Of a stretch of 64,000 nucleotides of DNA, positions 29,441 to 38,566 are shown one piece after another. A model generated the notes under the pieces. It was not told the DNA's origin. It did no database searches and saw nothing but the letters and a program-made list of their open reading frames with translations. Position numbers and translations under genes: made by a program. The DNA lies in NCBI RefSeq assembly GCF_016552165.1, contig NZ_JACVDA010000008.1, positions 1 to 64,000 on the forward strand. Reading direction: 5' to 3'. Within the stretch, counting starts at the first letter, position 1, and every line of letters starts with the position of its first letter. Source of the stretch: Parvimonas parva (GTDB taxonomy: Bacteria > Bacillota > Clostridia > Tissierellales > Peptoniphilaceae).

Positions 29441-29983
29441 TTAAATATTTTTTAAATCTAAAACTTTTATATTTTTCCAAATATAATCTACTGCTGAAAT
29501 AATTGTAAACACAACAGATATATACCACAAAATCATATCAATATTAAACGGAATTTTAATTATTTGTGTTGAATTTAAAAGTATAAAACTTATAGCAAAA
29601 AGTTGAGTTATAGTTTTAACTTTTCCATAAATACTTGCTGATATAACTATTCCATTTGATGCAGCAACTAACCTAAATCCGGAAATTATAAACTCTCTTG
29701 CTAAAACAATGCAAACCATCCACGCCTCAACTTTTCCAAATTGAACTAACATAACAAGTGCAGAACAAGCCAAAATTTTATCGGCAAGTGGATCCATAAA
29801 TTTACCAAAAGTGGTAACTAAATTTCTACTTCTAGCTAAATGTCCATCTAACATATCCGTTAAAGATGCAACTACAAAAATTAAAAATCCTAAAATATTA
29901 TTTATTCCTAAAATTAATAAACTAGCAATAAAAATTGGTACTAAAAATATTCTAAATAAAGTTAATTTATTCGCTATGTTCAT
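29441..29983 (-). CDS. pgsA: CDP-diacylglycerol-glycerol-3-phosphate 3-phosphatidyltransferase
   Basis: A 180-residue integral membrane enzyme of the CDP-alcohol phosphatidyltransferase family. The motif D-G-x2-A-R-x8-G-x3-D-x3-D is seen in DMLDGHLARSRNLVTTFGKF followed by MDPLADKI. Four to five hydrophobic segments surround it. It makes phosphatidylglycerol-phosphate, the first committed step of phosphatidylglycerol synthesis. Its first 17 bases overlap the ftsK 3' end, so the two are translationally coupled. Confidence 0.95.
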   Translation of the reverse strand: MNIANKLTLFRIFLVPIFIASLLILGINNILGFLIFVVASLTDMLDGHLARSRNLVTTFGKFMDPLADKILACSALVMLVQFGKVEAWMVCIVLAREFIISGFRLVAASNGIVISASIYGKVKTITQLFAISFILLNSTQIIKIPFNIDMILWYISVVFTIISAVDYIWKNIKVLDLKNI

Positions 29984-32321
29984 TATTATCTCCTTTCAGC
30001 TTGTCAAAATAATCAAAACCTATTAAAATCTTTCTAGGTTTACTTCCCTCTTGTTTTCCAACAATCATTCTGCTTTCCATTTCATCGATTATTCTACCTG
30101 CTCTAGCATAGCCAATTTTCATTTTACGTTGCAATAATGAAATTGATGCTGAATTTTCTTCTAAAACAATTCTAACTGCATCGTAAAATAAATCATCAAC
30201 ATCGTCTTCTTCATCGACAGTATTTGCCACTTCTGACTCAATATTTTTTATGATTTCTTCATCATAAAATACTTCTTGCATTTGCTCTTTAATGCTGTCA
30301 ACAACATCTTCAACTTCACTATCAGAAACAAAGCAACCTTGTATTCTAATAGGTTTAGAAACTCCGGAAGGATTAAATAACATATCGCCTTTTCCAAGTA
30401 ATGTTTCTGCACCTGATGCATCTAAAATAGTCCTTGAGTCGATTTGTGAAGAAACTTGGAAAGATATTCTTGACGGAATATTTGCCTTTATAGTTCCTGT
30501 AATAACATCAACAGAAGGTCTTTGTGTTGCAACTACAAGATGAATACCACAAGCTCTTGCCATTTGTGCAAGTCTGCAAATATATGATTCAACTTCATTT
30601 GCACTTACCATCATTAAGTCTGATAACTCGTCTATTATTATAACTAGGTATGGTAATTTTTCCAATTCATTTGTTTTTTGCTTTTCATTATATCCTTTAA
30701 TATCTCTAACTTGATTGTCGGAGAATAAAGTATAACGTCTTTCCATTTCCCTAACTGCCCAATTTAAAGCAGCACTTGCCTTTTTAGAATCTGTAACAAC
30801 AGGTATTGCAAGATGAGGAATTTTATTATATATCTTCAACTCTACAACTTTTGGGTCGATTAAAATCATTTTTACATCTTCAGGAGAAGATTTATATAAA
30901 ATACTCATTATAAGCGTGTTAATACATACAGATTTTCCAGAGCCCGTTGCTCCTGCAATTAATATATGTGGCATTTTATCTATTGAAGAAACAATTATTT
31001 CTCCTGAAATTGTCTTTCCTAAAGCCATTGGCATTTTAGATTCAGAATTTTGATATTCTTTTGAAGACAATATTTCTTTTAATGATACATTTTCTTTTAA
31101 TGTATTAGCAACTTCAATTCCTATTACAGATTTTCCGGGAATCGGTGCTTCAATTCTTATATCCGGTGAGGCTAAAGCAAGAGATAAATCATCTGTAAGA
31201 TTTACAATTTTATTTACCTTAACGCCCATATCCGGTTGCAATTCAAAGCAAGTAACTGTTGGACCTTTATTTATCCTAACAACCTTAGCTCCTACTCCAA
31301 AACTTTTTAAAGTAGTTTCTATTTTTTTTGCTCTTTGTTTTAAAGTTAATTCTGATTCAGTTTCTTTTGTTTCACTACCTTTAAGTAAATTTAAAGATGG
31401 AATCTTATATTCTATCTTCTTTTTTTCGGTAGTTGTCTTTATATCCAGAATTTCTTCTTTTTCATTAGAAACTTTGTTAGACAATTTAGTATTTTCTTTA
31501 ATATCATCATCAGGAAATAAGTTAAAGCTATCTAAAAGTTCTTCTTTTTCTAATTTTTCATTTTCAATTTCCTTTTCTTCTATAAAATTGTCATTATGAT
31601 TTGAAACAATTATCTCTCTTTCTTCAAAATCATCAACTTTTTCAACAAATTCCTCATTTTCAACAAGATTTAAAACTTTAACTTCTTCATCGTTCTTTTG
31701 TTCTTTTTTTAATGCCTTTTCTTCCTTATATTTTGAATATTTTTCATTAATAATAACAAAAAGTTTTAATATATAATTTTTTATAATTTTTAAAAAGTCC
31801 ATAAATGTAACATCTAAAAAAGATAAAATTAAAAATAGACCAATCATAAAAGTAAAAATATAAAGACCTATAGTTCCAATCATAATATTATAAAAATATC
31901 CTAAAATAGCTCCTATATATCCACTTCCACTTCCTTCAGCTGACAATGTTTTTGATATTGCCAATTTTATTGATAAATTATTGGAAGAATTGTTTGATAA
32001 ATCTACTATCGCCATATAATTAAAAAATAATAGCAAAGACATAATACAGCGATTTTTATTTTTTTTATTCATTTTATTAAACAATACAACTACATAAATT
32101 ATTTCCATTATAAGTAAAAATAAAAAATATGTATTTCCAAAAAATCTTTGAAAAGTATTTTTAATAAAATTTCCTAAAAAACCTGTATTACCAAAAAAAG
32201 AAAATACAATAAAAAAAGAATTCAAAAAAAACAATCCTAAAATAGTATTCTTTAAAAATTTATCTTCTTTAACCTGCTTTCTCTTATTAGTTCCTGTTCT
32301 AGTTTTTCTCTTTTTCTCCAT
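29967..32321 (-). CDS. ftsK: DNA translocase FtsK/SpoIIIE
   Basis: A 784-residue septal DNA pump. Four hydrophobic segments lie in the first ~170 residues; a charged Glu/Lys-rich linker spans roughly 190-320; then comes the motor with Walker A GATGSGKSVC, LIIDELSDLMMV and the ATQRPSVDVITG region. A winged-helix gamma domain at the end (LLQRKMKIGYARAGRIIDEM) reads KOPS/SRS orienting sequences. It moves chromosome DNA through the closing septum. dut lies just upstream (14-base gap). Confidence 0.96.
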   Translation of the reverse strand: MEKKRKTRTGTNKRKQVKEDKFLKNTILGLFFLNSFFIVFSFFGNTGFLGNFIKNTFQRFFGNTYFLFLLIMEIIYVVVLFNKMNKKNKNRCIMSLLLFFNYMAIVDLSNNSSNNLSIKLAISKTLSAEGSGSGYIGAILGYFYNIMIGTIGLYIFTFMIGLFLILSFLDVTFMDFLKIIKNYILKLFVIINEKYSKYKEEKALKKEQKNDEEVKVLNLVENEEFVEKVDDFEEREIIVSNHNDNFIEEKEIENEKLEKEELLDSFNLFPDDDIKENTKLSNKVSNEKEEILDIKTTTEKKKIEYKIPSLNLLKGSETKETESELTLKQRAKKIETTLKSFGVGAKVVRINKGPTVTCFELQPDMGVKVNKIVNLTDDLSLALASPDIRIEAPIPGKSVIGIEVANTLKENVSLKEILSSKEYQNSESKMPMALGKTISGEIIVSSIDKMPHILIAGATGSGKSVCINTLIMSILYKSSPEDVKMILIDPKVVELKIYNKIPHLAIPVVTDSKKASAALNWAVREMERRYTLFSDNQVRDIKGYNEKQKTNELEKLPYLVIIIDELSDLMMVSANEVESYICRLAQMARACGIHLVVATQRPSVDVITGTIKANIPSRISFQVSSQIDSRTILDASGAETLLGKGDMLFNPSGVSKPIRIQGCFVSDSEVEDVVDSIKEQMQEVFYDEEIIKNIESEVANTVDEEDDVDDLFYDAVRIVLEENSASISLLQRKMKIGYARAGRIIDEMESRMIVGKQEGSKPRKILIGFDYFDKLKGDNNEHSE

Positions 32322-32335
32322 ATTTTCCCCTAAAT

Positions 32336-32767
32336 TTAATAACCTGTATGTCCAAATCCACCTTCATCTCTGTCGGTATCAGAAAGTTCTTCTACAAGTT
32401 TAAAATCAACTTTTTCATATTTTGCAATTATCATCTGAGCAATTCTATCATTATTTTTTATAACATATTCTTTATCAGAAATATTTACAATTAAAACCTT
32501 TATTTCTCCTCTATAATCACTATCTATTGTTCCAACACCGTTTGCCATAGTGATTCCATGTTTTAAACTCATTCCACTTCTAGCTCTAATTTGTCCTTCA
32601 TACCCCATAGGAATTTCAATAAATAGACCGGTTGGAACAGCTATTCTTTCAAATGGTTTAATAATTAAATCTTCATCTAAATTAGCTCTTAAATCAAATC
32701 CAGAAGCTCCTTTTGTTGCATAACTAGGATTTTCATTCTTACTTTTATTTATAATTTTAATATCCAT
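32336..32767 (-). CDS. dut: dUTP diphosphatase
   Basis: A 143-residue trimeric dUTPase. All five motifs are visible: ASGFDLRA, RSGMSLKHG, NGVGTIDSDYRGEI, RIAQMII and the C-terminal RDEGGFGHTGY that closes over the nucleotide. It converts dUTP to dUMP and pyrophosphate, keeping uracil out of DNA. ATG 32767 follows GGAGGAT. It is upstream of ftsK and probably co-transcribed with it. Confidence 0.96.
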   Translation of the reverse strand: MDIKIINKSKNENPSYATKGASGFDLRANLDEDLIIKPFERIAVPTGLFIEIPMGYEGQIRARSGMSLKHGITMANGVGTIDSDYRGEIKVLIVNISDKEYVIKNNDRIAQMIIAKYEKVDFKLVEELSDTDRDEGGFGHTGY

Positions 32768-32848
32768 AATATCCTCCGATATAATAATTTCAATAGTTAT
32801 AGTATATCAAATTTGTATAATTTAAGCAATCTTTAAAAATGAATAAAA

Positions 32849-34021
32849 TTATTTAATATCTCCTTTTTCAATCTTTTCCAAGTAAAAATCATCACTAATT
32901 TTAATAAAACGTGAAGTTATATCAAGAACATCAGGTAAAAATTTATATTTACTTTTTAATTTGTTTTTAGAAAATAAAACACCTTCAAAAACAAAATCGA
33001 AATTATCTTTTAAAGAATTATTTACAAATACCCCTTGAAGTTTTGGAACCTTATTTGTAGTAATAATTTCAACTAAATCTCCACCAATTTTTAAATTTGT
33101 ATAAATTTCTGTATAAATAGTTAAATCAAAATACAATTTATCTTTAACTTCAATATTTACAAGATAATTTTTATAATCTCTTATACATTTTGAACTTTGT
33201 AACAATAATTTTTCTATAAAATCATCTCTTGACAAATCTTTTAAATCATTTTCTTTAACAAATCCATCAATATCACATAAATCTAAATTAAAATCTTCAA
33301 GCTCTATTTTTTTATTAGAAAAATAAAATTTTTGTAATTTTAAATATTGAGAATTATCTATAAAATAAATATTTCCTTTAAAGTCATAAATTCTAAAATC
33401 ACCTGAGTAAGTATCTTGTATCTCATCACTAAAAATTCTATCATATAATTTTGAAAAATCTTTATCCAAACTAAAATAGAAATCATCTCCAAAAAATTTA
33501 GCTTTTCTATCAATGAAAGTTTTAAGTTGTAAGTCAAGTAAATAATTTTCAATTCTTTTTTTATCTACGATTCTATATTCTAAAGTTTCTCCATTTTTAC
33601 TTAATTTTAAAAAAATTTCATATTTACGAACAAATTTAGGCTTTTTACTTTTTTTAGTAAAAAAATTTATTTCTCGTTTTGATTTTTGACTATTCAAAGT
33701 CAATTTATATTTATCAAAATTTTTAGAAAAATCAGTTATATTATTTAATTTTAACAGCTCATAAATATCTATATTTAAACTAAAATTTTCTCTCTTAATC
33801 AATTTACTATTAATAAAATTAATAGTAGCTTTTGTACTTAAAATTTCATCAAAATTTATTTTTTCGATTTTTTTAGAAAATTCCAATTCTTTTGAATTTT
33901 TATGATTATGAGTAAAAATAGTTCTATGATAAATAGAAAAAAATGCAATTATTAGCAAAGCAAATATCAACAAAACAATTGGCATAACATAAGACTTTCT
34001 TTTCATATCAATTTTCCTCAC
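32849..34021 (-). CDS. Pilus-operon protein with PilX-like N-terminus, function unknown
   Basis: About 385-390 residues, last gene of the pilin-like operon. After a short basic start (MKRKSYVMP) comes one hydrophobic helix (IVLLIFALLIIAFFSIY), then a large Lys/Asp/Phe-rich extracytoplasmic domain. The N-terminus resembles minor pilins of the PilX/GspK class but has Pro rather than Glu near +5. It overlaps the upstream prepilin gene by 14 bases. I do not recognise the large domain. It may cap the pilus, as GspK does in type II secretion; that is inference. Confidence 0.5.
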   Translation of the reverse strand: MRKIDMKRKSYVMPIVLLIFALLIIAFFSIYHRTIFTHNHKNSKELEFSKKIEKINFDEILSTKATINFINSKLIKRENFSLNIDIYELLKLNNITDFSKNFDKYKLTLNSQKSKREINFFTKKSKKPKFVRKYEIFLKLSKNGETLEYRIVDKKRIENYLLDLQLKTFIDRKAKFFGDDFYFSLDKDFSKLYDRIFSDEIQDTYSGDFRIYDFKGNIYFIDNSQYLKLQKFYFSNKKIELEDFNLDLCDIDGFVKENDLKDLSRDDFIEKLLLQSSKCIRDYKNYLVNIEVKDKLYFDLTIYTEIYTNLKIGGDLVEIITTNKVPKLQGVFVNNSLKDNFDFVFEGVLFSKNKLKSKYKFLPDVLDITSRFIKISDDFYLEKIEKGDIK

Positions 34022-34553
34022 TCAAATAATCAAATTTATCTAAATTTTTCAAAAATATATATTTAACATACTCTTTTTTCTTAAAAGACATTTTTAAAAT
34101 TAAATAATCATTAAAAAAATCAACGTCAAAAAAATCTAAATCATCAATCAATTTATTACTACCAGAATGAATTGAATTTAAAATGTCTTTAGATATTCTA
34201 TCTATTGAATATTTATCTTTATATTTTTTCTTTTTATATGTTATCTCATTTACTTTTGAGATACTATGATTAGGATTTTCACTTAAAAAAGAATTATAAC
34301 TATATTTTTTTATCTTTATTTCATCAGAGCTAACCTTAACATCAATAGAATTAGAAATTTCATTTTCCATATAACTCATAGCATAATTTATTTGTTCTAA
34401 TTTCGAATAATTTTTTCTTTGATTCAAATTTATAAAATAAGTTCCGAAAAAAATTTGCATACAACAAACTATAATTATACTAGAAATTACAATAGTTATT
34501 AAAAGTTCTAGCAAAGTGAAAGATTTAACTTTTTTTAGATATATAAAATTCAT
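34008..34553 (-). CDS. Prepilin-type minor pseudopilin
   Basis: A 181-residue protein with a class III prepilin signal: a short basic leader (NFIYLKKVKS) followed by FTLLELLITIVISSIIIVCC, carrying the conserved Glu at +5. The rest is a predicted globular head. It overlaps the next upstream prepilin gene by 29 bases and the downstream gene by 14, so expression is strongly coupled. The length and position resemble GspJ/ComGF-like minor pilins. Confidence 0.82.
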   Translation of the reverse strand: MNFIYLKKVKSFTLLELLITIVISSIIIVCCMQIFFGTYFINLNQRKNYSKLEQINYAMSYMENEISNSIDVKVSSDEIKIKKYSYNSFLSENPNHSISKVNEITYKKKKYKDKYSIDRISKDILNSIHSGSNKLIDDLDFFDVDFFNDYLILKMSFKKKEYVKYIFLKNLDKFDYLSEEN

Positions 34554-34866
34554 AAAATTTCTCCATATTATCCTTTAAAACAATTTTTATATGATACAAC
34601 TCTCCTAAATCTGAAACTTTAATATCATACTTTTTTATATCTATGTTAGTTAAAATATCTTTATTTCCACTAATATTACTTTTTAATTGTATTACTGTAT
34701 TTTCAACATCTGTTAATTGTAAAAAATCTTTATTATTTTTATTTTGAATATTTAAAAAATTATTAATTCCGGCGATTATATACACGCTAATTATAGCTAA
34801 AATTAAAATTGAAAAAACGCATTCAATTAAAGTAAAAGCTCTATTTTTAAAAAATTTAATTTTCAT
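34525..34866 (-). CDS. Prepilin-type minor pseudopilin (GspI-like)
   Basis: A 113-residue protein with the prepilin leader KIKFFKNRAFTLIECVFSIL: processing is expected before Phe, and Glu follows at +5. The hydrophobic helix continues to about residue 31. It is short, like GspI/PilV-type minor pilins. It overlaps its upstream neighbour by 11 bases and its downstream one by 29 bases. Confidence 0.82.
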   Translation of the reverse strand: MKIKFFKNRAFTLIECVFSILILAIISVYIIAGINNFLNIQNKNNKDFLQLTDVENTVIQLKSNISGNKDILTNIDIKKYDIKVSDLGELYHIKIVLKDNMEKFYEFYISKKS

Positions 34867-35287
34867 CTTTAACTATATTTACAAAACCTGTTGCAGGCCT
34901 TATCCTTATTTCATAATTTTCTTTTTCATAAGAAAATTTAAAAGTCTTTCCCTCACTAGGAACTCCGTTTATATTAAAATTTAATTCAACACTATTTAAT
35001 ATATTTAAATTTTTACAATGTATTTCTTTAAAAACATAATCTTTTGAATAAATATTAAAAACTTCATTTTTAGCATCAGACTTTAAAGTAACAACTTTGC
35101 CTGTTTCTATAGAAAAGACTTTTGCATTTTCAATACTTTCTGCTATTAAATTCAACTCCTCAATAGCTATTGTTTTTTTATTATTAACAAAATTAACCTT
35201 AATAACCAAAACCATAACTGATATAATAGCCAAACATACTATTAATTCTATAAGAGTAAACGCTTTTTTCTTAATCATCTTGTTCAA
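34856..35287 (-). CDS. Prepilin-type minor pseudopilin (GspH-like)
   Basis: A 143-residue protein with leader MNKMIKKKA and FTLIELIVCLAIISVMVLVI. The C-terminal half has SYEKENYEIRIRPATGFV, resembling the GspH/FimT end. It overlaps the major pilin-like gene by 17 bases. Processing by the prepilin peptidase encoded at 40915-41550 is expected. Confidence 0.82.
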   Translation of the reverse strand: MNKMIKKKAFTLIELIVCLAIISVMVLVIKVNFVNNKKTIAIEELNLIAESIENAKVFSIETGKVVTLKSDAKNEVFNIYSKDYVFKEIHCKNLNILNSVELNFNINGVPSEGKTFKFSYEKENYEIRIRPATGFVNIVKDEN

Positions 35288-35615
35288 CTGTTGGCGTTAC
35301 TACTATATCACCATTTTTAACTTGAACGCTATAAGCTGTTCCTTTAATAGATTTAGGTAACTTAGGAATTTCTTTTATATATTTTTTAGTTACCAAATCT
35401 TCAGTTATATCAACATCTCCTTCAACTTTTTCTTCAGTTAAATATCTAAGCCCTGCTACCTCTAATACTCTAACATTTGCAGAATGTGCTGTTTTATCAG
35501 CCTTAACTCTTGAATTGTTGTATCTAGGAACTGCAATTAAAATTAAAATAGCAAGTATAGCTATAACAACTAAAAGTTCAATAAGTGTAAATGCTTTTTT
35601 CTTAAAGTTTTTCAT
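35271..35615 (-). CDS. Major type IV pilin-like protein
   Basis: About 114 residues. A canonical prepilin N-terminus (MKNFKKKAFTLIELLVVIAI, continuing LAILILIAVPRYNNSR) with Glu at +5 is followed by a short head. ATG 35615 is preferred since AGGAG lies just upstream and the leader length becomes standard; an in-frame start at 35675 would add 20 unrelated residues. It is the first gene of a five-gene operon and the best candidate for the major filament subunit, akin to ComGC/PilA/GspG. No assembly ATPase or platform protein is in the window. Confidence 0.85.
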   Translation of the reverse strand: MKNFKKKAFTLIELLVVIAILAILILIAVPRYNNSRVKADKTAHSANVRVLEVAGLRYLTEEKVEGDVDITEDLVTKKYIKEIPKLPKSIKGTAYSVQVKNGDIVVTPTVEQDD

Positions 35616-35652
35616 TTCAAATTCTCCTAAATAAAATAAATATGTATAAAAA

Positions 35653-35677
35653 AATTGCAGAGAAAATCCCTGCAATT
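35653..35677 (-). terminator. Terminator of the M29 aminopeptidase gene
   Basis: AATTGCAG (35653-35660) pairs with CTGCAATT (35670-35677), followed on the minus strand by TTTTTTT. It lies just past the aminopeptidase stop and separates that gene from the pilin operon. Confidence 0.85.
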
Positions 35678-35682
35678 AATTT

Positions 35683-36918
35683 CTAATTTGACCAATTTCC
35701 GTTAGTAAATACAGGAATTTCTTCTCCGTCTTTAGTTATTCCAACTATGTTTAATGTTTCATCTCCAACCATAAAGTCAACATGAACTAAACTGTCGTTA
35801 GCTCCTTTTTCTTTAAGTTCTTCATCAGTCATCTTTTCTCCATCCTTTAAACAAGTTGGATATGCTCTACCTAAAGCTAAATGACATGACGCATTTTCAT
35901 CATAAAGAGTTTCAAAAAACATTGTATTTGTATTTGAAATTGGAGAATCAAAAGGTACTAAAGCAACTTCTCCTAAAGATAAAGCCCCTTCATCAGTTTC
36001 TAATAAAGATTTTAAAACTTCATAACCTTTTTTAGCTTCATAATTAACAACTTTTCCATTTTCAAATTCTAACTTAAATTCATCTATTATATTTCCATTA
36101 TAATTTAAAGCCTTTGTACTATAAACAACACCATTTATTCCATCTTTATGTGGAAGTGTAAAAACTTCTTCCGTTGGCATATTTGCAGTAAAACTTATTC
36201 CTTTAGCATTAAATCCACTACCGGCTGCATTCCAAACATGGTTCTTTGGTAATTCAATAGTTAAATCAGTACCTTTTTTACTTGAATATTTTAAATATTT
36301 GAATTGCTTTTCATTCAAATACTTAGCCCTTCTACTTAATTCATCAATATGTTCTTCCCAACCTTGAATAGAATCTCCTTCTCCTATTCTTGAAGTATAG
36401 AAAATCAATTCCCAAAGTTTATTAACAGCATCTTCTTCATCAAGCTCAGGAAATACAACTTTTGCCCATGCAGGAGTTGATGCACCAATAACACACCAAG
36501 AATTTCTATCTGACATAAGAGAAGTAGAAAAATATTTCATCGCTTTTGAATTTGCAACACTACTTGCTTTAATTTTTTCAATATCTAATCCTTCTAAATT
36601 ATTTGGATCATTTCCTACAACGGAAATAAAAACAGCATCACTGTCAATATAATCAGTATATTGGTCAATAGTCCATTGTTTCACTTCAGATAAAGTTTCA
36701 ACACTTGCATATTTTAACTTATGTCTTGTTATAATATCATCTCTCCAAACAACATTAACATCACCGGCACCGGCCTTATATGCCTCTTCAGTTAAATTAC
36801 GAACTAAATCCTTTGCATCTATATTTGCTCTTATAACTACTAATTGTCCTTCTTGAACATTAGCACCAACTTTAATAACAGTTTTTGAATACTTTTGTAA
36901 TTTTTCTTTAAAATCCAT
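35683..36918 (-). CDS. M29-family aminopeptidase
   Basis: About 411 residues of the AmpS/PepS (M29) metallo-aminopeptidase family, which clips N-terminal residues from peptides using two divalent metals. Typical segments are NMPTEEVFTLPHKDGINGVV with Glu/His ligands, LGEVALVPFDSPISN, FFETLYDENASCHLALGRAY and HVDFMVG near the end. ATG 36918 follows AAGGAGAGAG; an upstream in-frame start at 36957 has no such site. It is monocistronic, with a terminator hairpin after its stop. Confidence 0.92.
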   Translation of the reverse strand: MDFKEKLQKYSKTVIKVGANVQEGQLVVIRANIDAKDLVRNLTEEAYKAGAGDVNVVWRDDIITRHKLKYASVETLSEVKQWTIDQYTDYIDSDAVFISVVGNDPNNLEGLDIEKIKASSVANSKAMKYFSTSLMSDRNSWCVIGASTPAWAKVVFPELDEEDAVNKLWELIFYTSRIGEGDSIQGWEEHIDELSRRAKYLNEKQFKYLKYSSKKGTDLTIELPKNHVWNAAGSGFNAKGISFTANMPTEEVFTLPHKDGINGVVYSTKALNYNGNIIDEFKLEFENGKVVNYEAKKGYEVLKSLLETDEGALSLGEVALVPFDSPISNTNTMFFETLYDENASCHLALGRAYPTCLKDGEKMTDEELKEKGANDSLVHVDFMVGDETLNIVGITKDGEEIPVFTNGNWSN

Positions 36919-36999
36919 AACTCTCTCCTTATATGTACTAATATAATTATTATACACTATTTGATTAAAAATGCAAATTAAAAACTTAATTTCATAAAA

Positions 37000-37029
37000 A
37001 AAGTAACTTCTATTTCTAAAAGTTACTTT
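37000..37029 (-). terminator. Terminator of the CNNM/CBS gene
   Basis: AAAGTAACTT (37000-37009) pairs with AAGTTACTTT (37020-37029), 7 bases past the stop of the 37036-38379 gene, with T's following on the minus strand. Confidence 0.85.
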
Positions 37030-37035
37030 AAAAAT

Positions 37036-38379
37036 TTATTCTTCATCTTCATCAGTTTCAACAACTTCTTCTTTAGGAAGAGTTATTCTAACTTTTTTAA
37101 CTCTATGCTCGTGAATTGATAAAATATTATAAACTACACCATTATCTTCAACAGTAAGTTTTTCTCCATCATTAGGAATATATCCCAAAAGATACATAAG
37201 CATTCCACCCAAAGTATCATAATCTTCAGTATTTTCATCAAGCTTTAGCTTACAAACATCATTAACATCTTCAATATCACAAGCTCCGGTTGCAATAAAA
37301 TGTCTATCATCTATTTTCTTAATAGCCGGATTTGTTTTTTTATCATATTCATCATCTATCTCACCCATAACTTCTTCAATCAAGTCTTCCATAGTAACTA
37401 TACCGGTAAAACCACCATATTCATCAATTAATACAGCCATTTGATTTCTAGAATTTTTAAGTTCGATAAACAAATCATTTATATTTTTTCTTTCAGGAAT
37501 AAAATATGCAGGTCTTAAAATATTTCTTATATTAACATTTTCAAAACCAACCCTATATGCCTCTAAAAAGAAATCTTTAATATATAAAATACCAATTATA
37601 TTGTCAATATCATCTTCATAAACAGGAATTCTTGAATATCTCATTTCCATTAAAGTTTTAAAATCTTCATCTGGGTCGTCAATATCAATCATAAATACTT
37701 CTGTTCTTGCCGTCATAACTTCTTCTGCTAAAATATCATCAAAAGAAATAACTCCGTCAATCATTTCACGTTCAGTTGGGTTTATTATCCCTTGCTCTTG
37801 CCCAACTTCTACAATTGATTTAATCTCTTCAAGAGTAACTTGAGCCTCAACTCCTGTTGTAGGTATTGAAAAAAGTTTTAAAACAATATTTGTAGATAAA
37901 GATAGCAAATAAACAAATGGACTCATAATTTTATATACAAAATTTATAGTTCCAACTGAAAACAAAGCAAATCTTTCTGCATTTTGTAAAGCAATTCTTT
38001 TAGGAACAAGCTCCCCAAAAACCAAACTAAAAAATGCTAAAATTATAGTTATTAATACAAAAGATACCCTATGTGCAAAAGGAATAGATAAATCTTCTAA
38101 AAAGTTCCCAAATTTAGCTGAAAGTCCAACAGCAGCAGATGCTGATGTAAAAAACCCTGCAAAAGTGATACCAACTTGAATTGTGGATAAAAATTTAGAT
38201 GGTTCTTTTAAAAGTTTTTCAACCTTAATCGCCCTCTTATCTCCTTGCTCTGATAATGTTAATAATTTTTTCTTATCCATAGAAACAATTGCCATCTCTG
38301 ATGCTGCAAAAAAAGCATTAATCAAAGTCAATAAAATTAAAATGATAATCTGAAAATAGACCTCGGGTCCACTATCCAT
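37036..38379 (-). CDS. CNNM/CorB-type membrane protein with CBS pair (hemolysin family)
   Basis: A 447-residue protein: an N-terminal CNNM (DUF21) transmembrane domain with about 4 helices (IILILLTLINAFFAASEMAI, FGELVPKRIALQ), a cytoplasmic tandem CBS pair (TARTEVFMIDIDD; NQMAVLIDEYGGFTGIVTMEDL) and a C-terminal CorC_HlyC domain. The family is linked to Mg2+ (CorB/MpfA) or Co2+ efflux and is often called 'hemolysin family protein' without haemolytic activity. AGGAGG precedes the ATG. It is a single-gene unit between terminators. Confidence 0.92.
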   Translation of the reverse strand: MDSGPEVYFQIIILILLTLINAFFAASEMAIVSMDKKKLLTLSEQGDKRAIKVEKLLKEPSKFLSTIQVGITFAGFFTSASAAVGLSAKFGNFLEDLSIPFAHRVSFVLITIILAFFSLVFGELVPKRIALQNAERFALFSVGTINFVYKIMSPFVYLLSLSTNIVLKLFSIPTTGVEAQVTLEEIKSIVEVGQEQGIINPTEREMIDGVISFDDILAEEVMTARTEVFMIDIDDPDEDFKTLMEMRYSRIPVYEDDIDNIIGILYIKDFFLEAYRVGFENVNIRNILRPAYFIPERKNINDLFIELKNSRNQMAVLIDEYGGFTGIVTMEDLIEEVMGEIDDEYDKKTNPAIKKIDDRHFIATGACDIEDVNDVCKLKLDENTEDYDTLGGMLMYLLGYIPNDGEKLTVEDNGVVYNILSIHEHRVKKVRITLPKEEVVETDEDEE

Positions 38380-38525
38380 AAATACGCCTCCTAAAATATA
38401 AAAAATATTCCAATAATATATTAAAATAAAATTTTCTTTAAATTATCATAATGTATTATACCAAATACAAAAATTTTTTGCAAATTTTTCAAAAATATAA
38501 ATATTTTTCAAATAAATTACATAAA

Positions 38526-38549
38526 AAAAGAAGTCCTAAGACTTCTTTT
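38526..38549 (-). terminator. Terminator of hppA
   Basis: AAAAGAAGTC (38526-38535) pairs perfectly with GACTTCTTTT (38540-38549) around a 4-base loop. It lies 18 bases beyond the hppA stop. Confidence 0.9.
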
Positions 38550-38566
38550 AAATTTAAATTTATTAA

